Notes: a model not told the origin generated them from the sequence alone. A stretch of 64,000 nucleotides of DNA from Pectinophora gossypiella (GCF_024362695.1 NC_065421.1:7378598-7442597), one strand, 5' to 3'; positions 1-10,803 are shown, counted from the stretch's first letter. Program-made: numbers and translations.

Positions 1-900
1 AAAGCTTTTAAAATAACATCAGATGAAAGCCTCCGGTATTTTCGCCCTCATTTTACAGTGAACAAGTTTAATGCATGCAATATTCTGGTAGGTTAACAAA
101 ACATTCACTAGCTTGCGAATTATAGTACTTAAAGTCTAAAAACTGTAGGTGTTTTAGCAAAAATGCTGCGAAAATTAAACTTTGGGTAGCGACTTGTATT
201 TTTTGTTCCATTTTTACTGAAAGAGAAGTTCTATTATTTATTTTAGTAAAGTATGCTTTTAGAATTGAAGAGGTGGGTGTAAATATGTAATTTACTTAAC
301 GTCCTAAGTATCCATCAAGTAAGTAAGTAAAAACTTTATTTGCTCTACAAAAACACGGATACATTTTGTAGAGGCTGGAGTCTAAACTAGGATACCCTGT
401 AGTTAAGGACTCCAGGTCTGCACCTCCAGAAAATCATAGTCAAGAGAAAATAACAAAATAGAAAAAAAACATAATAGTCACACCAACAATAAGACACCAA
501 TAATAATAGTTATAAATAATTATAATAATCTTCACACCAACCGGAAGAGGAATACAGTTACTAGTTGGTGGTAACTTCGGCCATGGCGGCAAGTGCATTG
601 ATTCCGTCCATGGAAAGGCTTGAGGCAAAGTTTCACAATGATCAGTAGAGTATGAAAGCATGAACAAACAAATGAAGGAACCAACTCATTTCCGCATTTT
701 TAATATACAAACTTATTGCAGTTTGATGCACTGTTTTTTAACTGACATCAATTCAAATAATCAACAAAAATAGAGACTCGTGGGGATGAGAACATATGAC
801 TTTGTAGCGTTTTACATATATCCTACCACGGGTTCATAGATATATATACTCATTCAATCAATACGACACAATAATATATTCGTAAAAATCCTTTTATGCC
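1..900. other. AT-rich unique DNA, no gene seen
   Basis: No convincing exon, RNA gene or recognisable repeat end is visible. The open frame on the minus strand around 440-667 consists of low-complexity TAA/ATT codons and looks like chance. Probably intronic or intergenic. Confidence 0.5.
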
Positions 901-930
901 ATACCTAACGATTCTGGATCTTCAAGGCCT

Positions 931-1040
931 CTTCTTCTATCGTGTGGGTTGTGAGGTTAATTACCAACCTCATCAACCCTGCTGTCAGGGTTACTATTGA
1001 GCCGCCAAAGGCCCCTGACATGACTCATATAACGACTACG
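931..1040 (-). mobile_element. S1 SINE, 5'-truncated, with 12-bp TSD
   Basis: On the minus strand this is the last 110 bp or so of the S1 SINE, ending in the GATAGAAGAAG tail. It is bounded by a perfect direct repeat TCTTCAAGGCCT at 919-930 and 1041-1052. That is a target-site duplication and shows the piece arrived by retrotransposition as a truncated copy. The tRNA-like head is absent. Confidence 0.85.
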
Positions 1041-1160
1041 TCTTCAAGGCCTGCTCTGCATGGTAATACAGAGATAGACTGTGTACACGTTATTATATGG
1101 TGGTAATTACCGTAGAAAGCAAAGGTTCCTACGTTATATTGAAAGTAAGTATATTATTAA

Positions 1161-1245
1161 ATCTCCCTCCCTATCCATCCATAGGGAAGACCCGTGCCCC
1201 AACAGTGGGGACGTTAATGGGCTGATGATGATGATGATGATGATG
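1161..1245 (+). mobile_element. S2 SINE tail, 5'-truncated, with 10-bp TSD
   Basis: An 85-bp 3' end of S2: the CCCTATCCATCCATAGGGAA palindromic stretch, a CAGTGGGGACGTTAATGG block and a (GAT)n tail. The direct repeat ATATTATTAA at 1151-1160 and 1246-1255 is the target-site duplication. The (GAT)n run also produces a Met-rich chance frame. Confidence 0.85.
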
Positions 1246-1724
1246 ATATTATTAAGTCGATTACATACTAGTATGCAAGCATATGGTACTAAGCAGCAGC
1301 TAACTCATTAATTACCTAGGCATTATGTGTTCCTGGGTACATGGCTCCCCTCTTTAGCTAACCGGACCGAGTATCCTTACTCCGCATATATTATTCTACC
1401 ACTCTGTATTAGTTCACGTGCCGTTGAATTTTTTTTTGCAATCTCTTTAAATTTTGCACGAAATCAGACGCCAGGTAAACGCGAAACCGTTACCGGAACC
1501 GAAAACCGTCCTCACCAGTGCTTTAGCGATAAACGCTTAGATAACCCGGCACGTAGTAAATACACCACATTCCTTGATTCATAACGAGCCAGTTGCTCGG
1601 GAGATAAAAGCGCTCGCAGTCAGCACAATTTTCTTTCCAATAACTCGGCGGGCGACTAACGACCTTCGGCGACAGCCGGCTTAGGCAGGGTACACACGCG
1701 CCTTGTGTGTCTTGTAAGGGTACA

Positions 1725-2156
1725 TCATGAACGGGGTGTGGACCCCGCTTTTAAGTACCAGGTATCCCGGTGGGGACAAATAACAAAAATCACTTTGTGA
1801 TCCCTAGTTGGGTTAGGACATTACAGACTGATCACCTGATTGTCCAAAAGTAAGATGATCCGTGCTTCGGAAGGCACGTTAAGCCATTGGTCCCGGTTAC
1901 TACTTACTGATGTAAGTTAGTAGTCGTTACATGACCCATGTCAGGGGTCTATGGCGGGTCTGTAATAACCCTGACACCATGGTTGATGGGGTTGGTAATC
2001 CACCTCACAACCCACGCGATAGAAGAAATATCTTCAGATGGATTTTTTTTTGTATTTGGCCATGCACCGATGGCTTACCTGGTACATCTTCTATCGCGTG
2101 GGTTGTGAGGTGGATTACCAACGCCATCAACCATGGTGTCAGGGTTATTACAGACC
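1725..2156 (+). mobile_element. S1 SINE with an inverted duplicate of its own tail
   Basis: From about 1770 this matches S1 (the ATCACTTTGTGAT block, the GTGCTTCGGAAGGCACG core, then the 3' domain). The 3' domain at 1957-2026 is followed, after a 60-bp spacer, by its own reverse complement at 2087-2156. The head upstream is eroded and no clear tRNA B box remains. Confidence 0.7.
1957..2156. repeat. 70-bp inverted repeat with 60-bp spacer
   Basis: Arms 1957-2026 and 2087-2156 are reverse complements over 70 positions, with one mismatch by my alignment. Both arms carry the same private differences from other S1 copies (CCATGG where others have CCAGGG, and CACGCG where others have CACACG). The second arm was therefore copied from the first and did not arrive as an independent SINE. 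Confidence 0.9.
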
Positions 2157-2610
2157 AATACAAATTTAAGACTTGACTCTTACATAATAATGTAAGAGTC
2201 GTGTTAAAAAAATTGCTGTTATCTGTGGTGCAGATTTGGTGTTTTGAACAGTTTTATTTTATTTTCCTTTTCTCAAGAAACGATTCACCGATGTTTTGTT
2301 TTATTGTCACATTAACTGGAAAAAAACTGGTATAAACATTCACTTTTCAAATCTCGTCATCTATTTTCTTCCGCATTAGAAAAAGCTAATATTAGTTTTT
2401 GCTAAAACTGTCGATTGTGATTTATATCATGTAATAATGCTGGCAAGACCAAGGATACGATCTCGGGTTTATGTCTCTCCCCCTCTTAGCGTAGTAAGTG
2501 TAAAAGCGATTATGATGACCTCGTTATTATCGCACTAGGAACATAGCTTTTATTATTCCCTAGATTTATCTTCTACTAGGAGATATACACTGAGGGTGGC
2601 ATTTGTAAAA

Positions 2611-2730
2611 ACAATTTTTGCAATTTGACATTTGCGGATATAAAAGTAAGCGCGCATTGCAAACAAATGTCAAATAGCAATATTGCTTTCTTAGATGAAT
2701 TGTTTCGATGTGGCCACTTTAACCCCGCGG
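2611..2730 (+). mobile_element. M1 MITE, right portion
   Basis: Contains the M1 internal sequence (TTTGCGGATATAAAAGTAAG), the GCAATATTGC motif and the right terminal repeat running to AACCCCGC. The left terminal repeat is not recognisable, so the copy is truncated or heavily mutated. Compare the better copy at 62238-62574. Confidence 0.7.
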
Positions 2731-2861
2731 GACTGCATCTTAATATCAGAATAAATACCGCCACGAAGGAGAAATTAGTTTATATTGTAGCAGACTAACC
2801 AATGCTTAATATTTCATCAGTTCTTTGGCTGGATTTGGAGCACGTCTGGACTTCAATCTTT

Positions 2862-2972
2862 TCATCATTATCATTTCCCTAGCATTATCCCGTTTTTTTC
2901 AGGGTCCGCTTACCTAACCTGAAGATTTCACAGGACCTTTTTTATACAGAAGCGACTGCCTGTCTGACTTCA
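2862..2972 (-). mobile_element. S3 SINE tail fragment
   Basis: On the minus strand this is the 3' end of S3, with TCTTCAGGTTAGGTAAGC and the following GGATAATGCTAGG block. It stops inside the element and is joined directly to an L1j LINE tail in the opposite orientation. Confidence 0.7.
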
Positions 2973-3130
2973 ATCAGACGACGCCCTGAGCCGAGGTTCA
3001 CGCCCAACTGGGCAACCTCAGGCCTGTTGTCTTGAACGTTGTACCGGGTGAGAGCCTTCAGCGCTCCCCATTTGTCCGGCCAAGTAGTTAATGCCATCTG
3101 CGGCAAATCTACAATAAGTCACGTCAAAAA
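2973..3130 (+). mobile_element. L1j LINE 3' end, truncated
   Basis: Matches the 3' untranslated region of the Jockey-like LINE copy at 47947-48800: GACGACGCCCTGAGCCGAGG, TTGTCCGGCCAAGTAGTTAA and AATAAGTCACGTC, followed by an A run. Only about 155 bp are present and no coding sequence remains. Confidence 0.8.
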
Positions 3131-3199
3131 AAAATCTGACTTTAATCTTTTATTAATGACAATATGACGAATATTGTTTCCTACTCTTAGCATGATTTT

Positions 3200-3700
3200 C
3201 TCTAGACCTATATTGCAAGCGTATTTGTAAATAGGTGACTACCTCACGTGTCATCCCTGTGCTATCCACTGGAGTTACATAAGTAAACGTACGGTAATGA
3301 TGTCACAAATACTCAGCTAAGATTTAGCCTTGTTATCATTATAATATAGTTATACCTTAGGTCTTAAACCATAGGCTAAGAACATCTACATTACGTGCCA
3401 TTCATTCTCCATCCATTATTGTGGCATGTAGACGGAGTCGCGGTGATTATTTCTATAATGTATGATTTACTAGGTTTTGTAATTCTAGTCTAAGAGCACC
3501 TCTGGCTTACGTGTCACTCTTGCGCTATCCACTGGAGTGACAAAAGTAACGTGCATTTCGTTTAAATTTACGACTAACGTAGTATGATGAAGCCCTAGGA
3601 CTTATATCGTAGTCTAAGAGCTCCTCTGGCTTACGTGTCGCCCCTGCCCTATCCACTGAAGTGGCATGTGTAAACGCGGACGGAGGCGCGCCAAATGACG
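3200..3700 (+). repeat. Degenerate tandem repeat, unit about 123 bp
   Basis: The block CTATCCACTGGAGT preceded by CTTACGTGTC recurs near 3238-3278, 3505-3540 and 3628-3663, with a more diverged version at 3357-3430. The two best-aligned copies are about 123 bp apart and share the preceding GTCTAAGAG stretch. Roughly four diverged units are present. No TSD or tail was recognised. Confidence 0.55.
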
Positions 3701-3748
3701 TGGAACTGATGCGAGCACCTAACGATTGCAGCGCCTTTTCCGTCACAC

Positions 3749-4140
3749 CGAATGGAATTATTTATGCGCAACCCTGTCGTGATGCGAGAATTTTTAGCGC
3801 GACGAGGAACTATCGCGCAAGTCTTAAGTGTTTTGCGGGTTGAATGAAGTGGTTGAAAGGAATGGCATTTATGTGTATGGAACACTAGAGCTATTACAGT
3901 TGTGAGAAAATGTGTTATATTTTAGAAACCAGGGGCTTTCGGCGGTTCAATAATAACCGTGACGCCAGGGTTGCTGAGGTTGGCAATCCAACTCACAACC
4001 CACACGACAGAAGACAGATTTTTCTCACAACCTGCCCGGTTAAAAGGAAAGCCCGGAGGGCGACATCGAATGGATTTATTTATACGAAATCCTGTCGTAA
4101 TGCGAGAACTTATCGCACACTTCTTCATCTCTTGAATTGT
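3749..4140 (+). repeat. Diverged direct duplication interrupted by an S1 fragment
   Basis: The segment 3749-3845 (CGAATGGAATTATTTATGCG, CCTGTCGTGATGCGAGAA) is repeated in diverged form at 4063-4140 (CGAATGGATTTATTTATACG, CCTGTCGTAATGCGAGAA). An S1 SINE tail lies between the copies. The several short open frames here are shadows of this repeat. Confidence 0.55.
3925..4018 (+). mobile_element. S1 SINE 3' fragment
   Basis: About 94 bp of the S1 3' domain (GGTTCAATAATAACC, GTTGGCAATCC, CAACCCACACGA, AGAAGA). The head and core are missing. I could not find a confident TSD. Confidence 0.75.
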
Positions 4141-4239
4141 CTGCAGTTTGAAGGAAAGGATGCTACTTTAGGGAACTGCAGTGGGAGTAGTGTCTATTTC
4201 TCCTTTAGAAACGCACATGTGGTCAAGAAAAAACTATAA

Positions 4240-6060
4240 CTTGGTTATTAGTCCTATATATATATACGTATGTATCAGATAGAACAAGAATGGTTGATGG
4301 TTATTATTTACGTTATTTAAAAAAAAACAAGCGCTGAAAATAGCTTTGTAAGAATCACACAACTTAAAACAACAACATAAATATTGTACTTTTTAAATTG
4401 AAAGTCGTATAATCAGACACGAAGGTAGGGTGAACGTACCCAATTGTTATGCAGCGAGAAAGTATCTGAATATGTAAAAGGTAATCTCGGGAAATGCGCA
4501 ATCCTTTGCTATTGGAAAGATTATGCACGGACACAGGGTGTATCCGTTCAAGAATATTAACGACTCCCCTCTGAGCAGCTCTATGTATGTACACTGTACG
4601 CGCTCGCCGCCGAACCGTGCAATATTTCTGATTATTTCACAAATTCCTACACACCCTCGTATATTTTTTGCCGAAATTACACGTAATATTTATGTAACCA
4701 CGGAATGATAAATCATTTCCGTTTTCTCGGCTCTCATTTATTATTATATACCTCTTCTTTTTCACACAAATATTCGTAATTAAACAAACACGTCTATATT
4801 TAAAATACATTTTCAACAAAGCGAGTTGAATGTTTTATCGTTGATTACTTATAGAGTTCATTAATTTAATGGAGTTCTTTAATTATACGCGTCGGGTAAT
4901 GACGAACAATTTCTGCGAGGGAAATTAAAATACCACGGGAACAGACTAAGCATTCGTGGTCAGTCGGTTTGAAAATTATCTGCAATGAGGGTAATACGGT
5001 GAGAAAACGGGAATTAGGTAAAATGCGGATAAGAAAATGCGGCAGTGGCATAAATTGGCGAGAACCTCCAGTGAGGCGAGAGCGCATTAACGGCCGCCAC
5101 TTACATAATATAGAGCCTCCCTTGAAGCAGTGCGCGCGTGTGCGGCCCCGCCAAATGACGCGGAAAAGACGCGGATGACGCTCTCTTGATCACAGAACAG
5201 CGCCTTTCATATACTCCAAGAAAGAAGGATACCCCTCCTTTTTCAATTTATAACCATCAAAATATTCACGACTTCGCTTTCATGTTATGTTTCCAGCATT
5301 TTCTTCTCATATCCACTTGACACGACTGGATAATTATAAAACGTTTATAATGACTTATGATCATTAATTCTCATCCATTAGTTATGGCGCAGGGTCTTTG
5401 TATAATAATTATAATGATAATGACATATATAAATATAAATTTATAAGTAGATACAACGTTGTTTGTTGCAAACACAAACATCTAAACATTCCATAATACC
5501 CAAAAGTAACAAATAGGTTTAAATTCCGACCAAATGAAATCGTTGAAATCTTTCCAAGAGATCGTAATAACGCCATTGAAATTGTTAAACAAGTTGGATT
5601 ACACGCAATTATCTTTGCGAATTGAATACTCGTAAACAGTTGCACCCCACAAATATTCCCTTGGAAATGATATTAATAAGTCGTTTGCGTTCGGGGCCTT
5701 TACATTGAGATGCTACTTTTTACAGTCGTACGCCTCTTACGTCGTCTTTTAGAAGCAATTTGAGAATAATAAAAAGACAATACGATAATAGCTCATAGTT
5801 TCATGGCGCTAAGTGCTAGCTTACCTATACGTGTGTCTGGTTTTATTCTCATACTTTAAAGTAAGGCAGATATAGGTAGCTAACCCACTGTAAAGCATCT
5901 ACCTACTTCGTACTCTAGGCTGTGACAAAAAAGTGTCTCGACTGACTCTTGGACATTACTAAGGTAAGTATGTCATGACATTTAAATGAAGGATTGAAGT
6001 TAGTAGTGTATTAGAATTTTCAGTTTTCTAACAAACATTTAACATAAGCTCACAACTATA
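4240..6060. other. Mostly unique DNA; GC-rich patch at 5030-5190
   Basis: AT-rich sequence without recognisable exons or transposon ends. A patch at about 5030-5190 is GC- and CpG-rich (GGCCGCCACTTAC, GTGCGGCCCCGCC), unlike its flanks. It could be a regulatory element or an old GC-rich repeat. The overlapping open frames here show no family signature. Confidence 0.35.
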
Positions 6061-6654
6061 AATACTAATCGCAACACCTCACCGAGCTTTCTGTTAGACC
6101 AATGTGATAGGTGAGTAGTTTTGTAATAAAATCGTGTGTTTTTGTAAGTAGCTGAAAATCGTTGGGTATAAAAGTCCTAAGACTGGAGAAAACAGACTTT
6201 CTCGGGCCGTAGTCCGTTTTCCCTCTCCCCTAGCGCCACTAATGCCCAATATAACACTCATTGTGCCTTCATAATAACAGACTGCTTGTTTCGACAGCAC
6301 ATTTTATCTATATTTAGGTACATGTTTATTACAAGAACAATAATAATAGCAACGAGTATCTATTTCATTTTTAATAAGAATACTTATAGGGTGCGATTGC
6401 TTTTTGTTTTCTTTTTATTAATCATTCACAGATCAATTTACGTAGCTTTCAATAATTTTGTATGAGTTTTAACTTGAGCAAAGATGCATTTTAGGCGACG
6501 ACTGTTTCGTTAAGTACGTATTTAGTTTTCATACCTGAAACAAAAAAAATAATTGTCATCATGAGTCTTTAGGATACATACAAGAACAAATAAATACATT
6601 AGTTTTAATTGCTTTTACAATGGTACAAAAAATCTAAACAATTATAATCAGTTA

Positions 6655-6712
6655 GATAGTACAACAGGCGGCCTTATTGCTAACGTAGCAATCTCTTCCA
6701 GGCAACCTTTAG
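6655..6712 (-). mobile_element. L3 LINE tail, hairpin-bearing fragment
   Basis: On the minus strand this reads AAAGGTTGCCTGGAAGAGAT, then TGCTACGTTAGCA, then AATAAGGCCGCC. It matches the tails at 13636-13777 and 34912-35010. The ATTGCTA/TAGCAAT hairpin is intact. Confidence 0.65.
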
Positions 6713-7411
6713 GTATAGGAAATGAATTTAATAAACTGTACTATATGAATAAACGATTGTAGTAAAGAAAGACTACATAAAAATAGACAAGAAGAAACCA
6801 TAACAGTAAATATCTACTTTATACAGGAAAGATGTAAGAGGAATGGAGAAGAGGAAGACGTTATAAAGAAGAGGAGAGAGAGTTGAGAAAGTGCTGCTTG
6901 ACTTTTGCTTGCTTGTGCTTTTATTAAAACTAATTGCTATGCAAAATCTTTGTACAGATATTTCTTTCCCCTTCCAAGTTTTACATTCGTACGTATTCTG
7001 AAACTTCCCGTATTCACCCCTGTGATCTGTTGATACGATATTTTTGTACTATCACTCATGTTTTCGTGTTACTTATGACCGTTCGCTACGCTTTAGTAAG
7101 GGTGATGTACCGTGTCGTTATAGGGGTAAATAAGGGACGAAATTGAGGGAACATTTCTTTATTTATGACTTCAAAATTATTTTAGATATTTCTTCTTATT
7201 CAAAACAGTAAAGGTTTTCAGAACCAGTCAGTTCAATGAAACGCTTCAGCGCTACGGAAGTCGACAAGGGAATACCTTTGATATAGACAGAGTACAATCA
7301 CGCTTATCTTCCTTTAATCACGTAAATCCTTTATCGCTAAGCTATAAAGTCTGAGCGTTACGCAAACAGCTCTCACGCAAATTGAATACACGATATAAAT
7401 CTAGAGTTCTC

Positions 7412-7700
7412 CTAATAACATGCGGTGGATTTCTCCGCGGGCCGTTTTATTTCGCCCCACAAAGCTTGCGAGCCAGTAAATCCGACGATATCTGGGAAAT
7501 GCGACAGAGTGCCACTGGCGTTCGTTTCGGGACGCACTTTAAATTTCCCGGCGAAAGGACGGATATCGCAGCGAAATTTAAAATGCCGACGCAGCGCCGC
7601 GCCGCGCCTCGTGGAAACAAAACGCGCGCCGATGGTGGGTGCGCGATACAGCATGCTGGAATCGACAAGCCGAACTATTTTCTTAATGATGATGATGTGA
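7412..7700. promoter_or_regulatory. CpG-rich island-like patch
   Basis: GC and CpG content rise sharply (CTCCGCGGGCCG, GACGCAGCGCCGCGCCGCGC, ACGCGCGCCGATGG) compared with the AT-rich flanks. Several frames on both strands stay open across the patch, as expected where GC richness removes stop codons; no frame shows a recognisable domain. It could be a promoter or enhancer or an old GC-rich repeat. A regulatory role is only inferred from composition. Confidence 0.3.
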
Positions 7701-7949
7701 TCTAGCCGATTTCGGCTACGGCGACTGCTTCAACTCCGACGTTCGTGCTCGCATGTGGCTTATATAGCCAATCTTATTGGAAAAGATCCTCGCACATAAC
7801 GGACATGTGAGCACACCATTTAAATATGTATAATTGATCGCGCAGGCGGTCGGGCTTTCAATTCATCGCGTTTGGCGTCAAGCTCTAAGCGCCGTTGATG
7901 TTCAAAGTCATGAATTTAATGATAATGTTTATGTTGTATATGTTTCTAC

Positions 7950-8022
7950 ACACCTATTTTCCACTGGAGCAAGTAGAGAATATAGAATTCCTTTGCTTCG
8001 ACCCTGTCACACTTCTCTTAAT
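7950..8022 (-). mobile_element. L2r LINE extreme 3' end
   Basis: On the minus strand the sequence contains GACAGGGTCGAAGCAAAGGA and a following CTCCAGTGGAAAATAGG. This corresponds to the end of the L2r coding region (residues QDRSKW) and the start of its untranslated tail. The copy is short and old. Confidence 0.5.
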
Positions 8023-8385
8023 GTTTATATTTGTGCAATATAGCATTTTGGTTATCAGGGTACCCTTAGCGTACCTATTGCTAGCAGTTTTCCGAAGGTT
8101 GCACTGAAAATAAAATACCTTAAATTGCGGCAATTAAATAATTTAACTATAACGATCTTAGTAATAAACCATCGATCGCTTCAATCCGGTTTATTTCATT
8201 TTGGTTTTCTTCGACGATTATTAATATTTTTACAAAGTGTTTTAATTCTGCATTACTTCAAGGTACCTATTATGTCTGAGGAGAAGTAAGGAACCTCAAC
8301 AGCAACACATCTTTTGAAGTCCCTTCCAGTTTAACCTTTTCTAGCAGCCTAGCTCGCTCACATGGTAAACGGGTTCGCTCAGTAG

Positions 8386-8466
8386 AATCGGCTCATGGAG
8401 TTGCGGGCGGGCCACTCGCAGCTTTGCATAATACCGCCACTTAGCGTATTCTACGCCCGCACTAAT
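8386..8466. repeat. Interspersed repeat, copy 1 of 2
   Basis: AATCGGCTCATGGAGTTGCG, TTTGCATAATACCGCCACTT and a following CGTATTCTACGC recur in diverged form at 10302-10383. The family is not identified. It may be the end of a DNA transposon. Confidence 0.5.
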
Positions 8467-8664
8467 AACGTGGCGTGATGAATATATTAAATTCATACAT
8501 ACATACATTAAGTCACAACCGTGATCCCGGTGGGCAGAGAAGTAGTCAGAAAGATAAAATTTTGACGGGGATGCTTAAGAAGGATGGCCAATCCGGGACG
8601 AACGGGTCCTCATCGCTGTCCATGCAATTTTATTGTTATTTGTTATCCGTTTCTTTGCAAGTTT

Positions 8665-9306
8665 CCACTGGTAAGTGCTATGCAAACAAAAGTCCTTTAA
8701 GTAAGTACTCGAAAGACAAATTGCAGTCACTTTTGATGAAATGTCCTAAGATGGTGCGGCGCTTTGTGACTCCCTTCAGACGCACAGCAGCTGCACGCAG
8801 ACATTTTTCCTCTATTGCACCCCGAATGTATGAGAATTTGCCAGACGAAGTGCAACAGCAGATAGATCTCATTAGAGACCGAATATTGAACTCGCAGCCG
8901 TATAATGTTAAGAACATCAACTTTAAACTAAAACAGTTTCTATTAAACATGGATTTAGATGATTTTATGTATGCTTACTCTGAGCTTTTAAAATAATTTG
9001 TTTACAATGTTGTTACTAACTTTAGCATTATTTACTAACTACATAATTTTAAATTTATTACTAATCCTTTAATATCTATTTTAAGTTTTTTTTTGTATTA
9101 AAATTACGCCGCGCTGTCTACCTACTGAATATGTATATTTATGTCATTGTTTTAAGACGAAATTTGTAGCTAACCCTATCACAGGCTTCGGTCTTTTTGG
9201 GTTGCTACTGTAACACTGCATTAAAAACAATTTATCGCGTTAACACGCTCTTTTGGGTCTGTTTTGGATAGTGGCGTAAATTAGCTATAAGAACTTGTAA
9301 TAATAA

Positions 9307-9337
<31 letters not shown>

Positions 9338-9340
9338 ATG
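8665..9340 (+). mobile_element. LINE 3' end, CR1/L2-like, with (AAAT)n tail
   Basis: An open frame runs to a TAA at 8994-8996 and ends with residues RRHFSSIAPRMYENLPDEVQ, then a stretch ending NINFKLKQFLLNMD. The pattern of Arg/Phe, then aPxxxNxLP, then FKxxLxxyL is typical of the extreme C-terminus of CR1/Jockey-superfamily reverse transcriptase proteins. An untranslated region of about 300 bp follows and ends in a pure (AAAT)n run at 9300-9339, consistent with a LINE tail. No catalytic motifs are present, so this is a 5'-truncated dead copy. The alternative, a host exon, is less likely because of the tandem tail. Confidence 0.55.
8700..8996 (+). pseudogene. C-terminal remnant of LINE reverse transcriptase protein
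   Basis: This is the coding part of the truncated element described above, about 99 codons ending at TAA. The frame is open further upstream to 8475, but the sequence there contains a CATACATACAT-type tail of another repeat, so I do not take the upstream start as real. Residues SKYSKDKLQSLLMKCPKMVR precede the recognisable end domain. No function is expected of this copy. Confidence 0.5.
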
Positions 9341-9789
9341 GATATATAGTGAACCGTACGGCGACAGAAGATAAAATCAGCCCTTTGCCAATCATAATGG
9401 TTGGAGTGAACAGAATCTTAGTCGACTTTTACGACTACTTTGGCCGGGTCGATAACCAGATGTATGCATTGTCAGTCTATCAGAATTATCTAGCCTACTT
9501 GATCACACTGCTGGGCAAGGGCCTCCTCTTGATTCTTCTTCTATTCTTCTTGATTCTGCGCAATATAATAATTAAGTATGTTATGTTATTTTGAGGCTCC
9601 CAGTGAGTAACAACTCTTGCGCTTCGTTCCGGATACATCTGATATACACGTGTAGAATTATCAAATTCATATTATGTATTATGTAAATATTAATCAAGCT
9701 TCTTTAATTTTAACACGGCGCCGTTCGTTAAGCGTCGACGTGACGGGTGTTGTAAACCTTTTAGGTGTCATATATAGGTTTTATTGAAC

Positions 9790-9918
9790 AGAATCAAAGC
9801 AATTCATCTAAGAAAGCAATATTGCTATTTGACATTTGTTTGCATTGCGCACTTATGTCAAATTGCAATATTGCTTTCTTAGATGGATTGCTTTGATGTG
9901 GCCATTTTAACCCCCCAG
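9790..9918 (+). mobile_element. M1 MITE, short palindromic copy
   Basis: Two near-perfect inverted arms of about 33 bp (left: AAGCAATTCATCTAAGAAAG then CAATATTGC; right is its complement) flank a short centre with TTTGACATTTG and ATGTCAAATTG. The right end continues to GATGTGGCCATTTTAACCCC as in other M1 copies. The left outer end is lost. Confidence 0.75.
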
Positions 9919-10301
9919 TACAATTATTGTTTATATTCCAATAAGATCGTCTCAATGCGCGGTAAGAATTAGATCTGTTAAAGTACGTAAACTAGAGTTT
10001 TGTTTAAGCTTCTATCATGTAAAATAATTCCTATTTACTGTTTAATTACGAGGACGACATGGTCCTTATTCTTGTACCAAGTCCTTTATTAAATAAAAGA
10101 TATATAAAAAAAAAAGAGTTTTGTCGTTCATTAGCATAGTGATGTATCAGTCGATACTAGGTCGATCGATTCTTTTCTATCTAACAATACGCTTGTGGAA
10201 ATAGAAGCTTTTAGAATCATTTGACCCATCTGACATACTACAATTTTCAAAGGGGAAAATACATTTTTTCCTATCGTGATTATAGGAAACGAGTAGTACA
10301 A

Positions 10302-10383
10302 TCGGCTCATACTGTTGCGGCTACGGCCGTTCGTAGTTTTGCATAATGCCGCCACTTACCGTATTCCACACTCGTACAAATAA
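10302..10383. repeat. Interspersed repeat, copy 2 of 2
   Basis: Diverged copy of the repeat at 8386-8466: AATCGGCTCATACTGTTGCG, TTTGCATAATGCCGCCACTT and a following CGTATTCCACAC. Same orientation as copy 1. Confidence 0.5.
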
Positions 10384-10510
10384 GTGACGGGAAGATAAAT
10401 AACTACTCCTAGTATTGAAATGAACTTACATAGATAAACTCACGCCCGTAATCCCTAATGGGATGGGCAGAGCCACAAGTAATCAAAGACAATTTGTTGT
10501 TGATATGTGA

Positions 10511-10514
10511 TGTG

Positions 10515-10546
<32 letters not shown>

Positions 10547-10582
10547 AGCGTGCGTGTCTGCGTGCGTGCGTGTGTGTGTGTG
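10511..10582. repeat. (GT)n / (GTGC)n microsatellite
   Basis: A pure and then interrupted run of GT and GTGC units. The reverse-strand open frame rich in Thr-His-Ala-Arg is an artefact of this run. Confidence 0.95.
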
Positions 10583-10748
10583 TTGTCAAAGTGATGTATT
10601 GAAATGAAATTAAAATTTATCGTTATAAATGTGGTAGGTGTATAGATGGAAGTGATGCTTATAGCGCTCGGCACATTAGTCACATGTGACATACTATAAT
10701 AATTACATAAGGTTCTTACAAATAATTACAAAATACTTATCTATATAA

Positions 10749-10803
10749 AAAAAAAACCTTTGAGGGAAGCCAGCAGTGGGCGTCGTGCGGCTGCTGATGA
10801 TAT
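10749..10803 (+). mobile_element. SINE/LINE tail fragment, (GAT)n type
   Basis: Contains CCAGCAGTGGGCGTCGTGCG followed by GCTGCTGATGAT. This is the same tail class as 31803-31852. No head is visible. Confidence 0.55.

Noticed and set aside
1225..1250. CRISPR-like or coding methionine repeat
   Set aside because: It is the (GAT)n tail of a truncated S2 SINE bounded by a TSD.
7382..7705. Overlapping open frames of 73-107 codons on both strands
   Set aside because: They coexist in four frames of a CpG-rich patch, have no domain and no splice support. GC richness explains the missing stops.
9349..9594. 81-codon frame with a hydrophobic C-terminus suggesting a membrane protein
   Set aside because: The hydrophobic part is TTCTTCTT-type low-complexity DNA next to a fragment resembling a SINE tail (CACTGCTGGGCA); no supported start or splice sites.
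10483..10692. 69-codon minus frame rich in Thr, His and Arg
   Set aside because: It is the translation of a (GT)n/(GTGC)n microsatellite.
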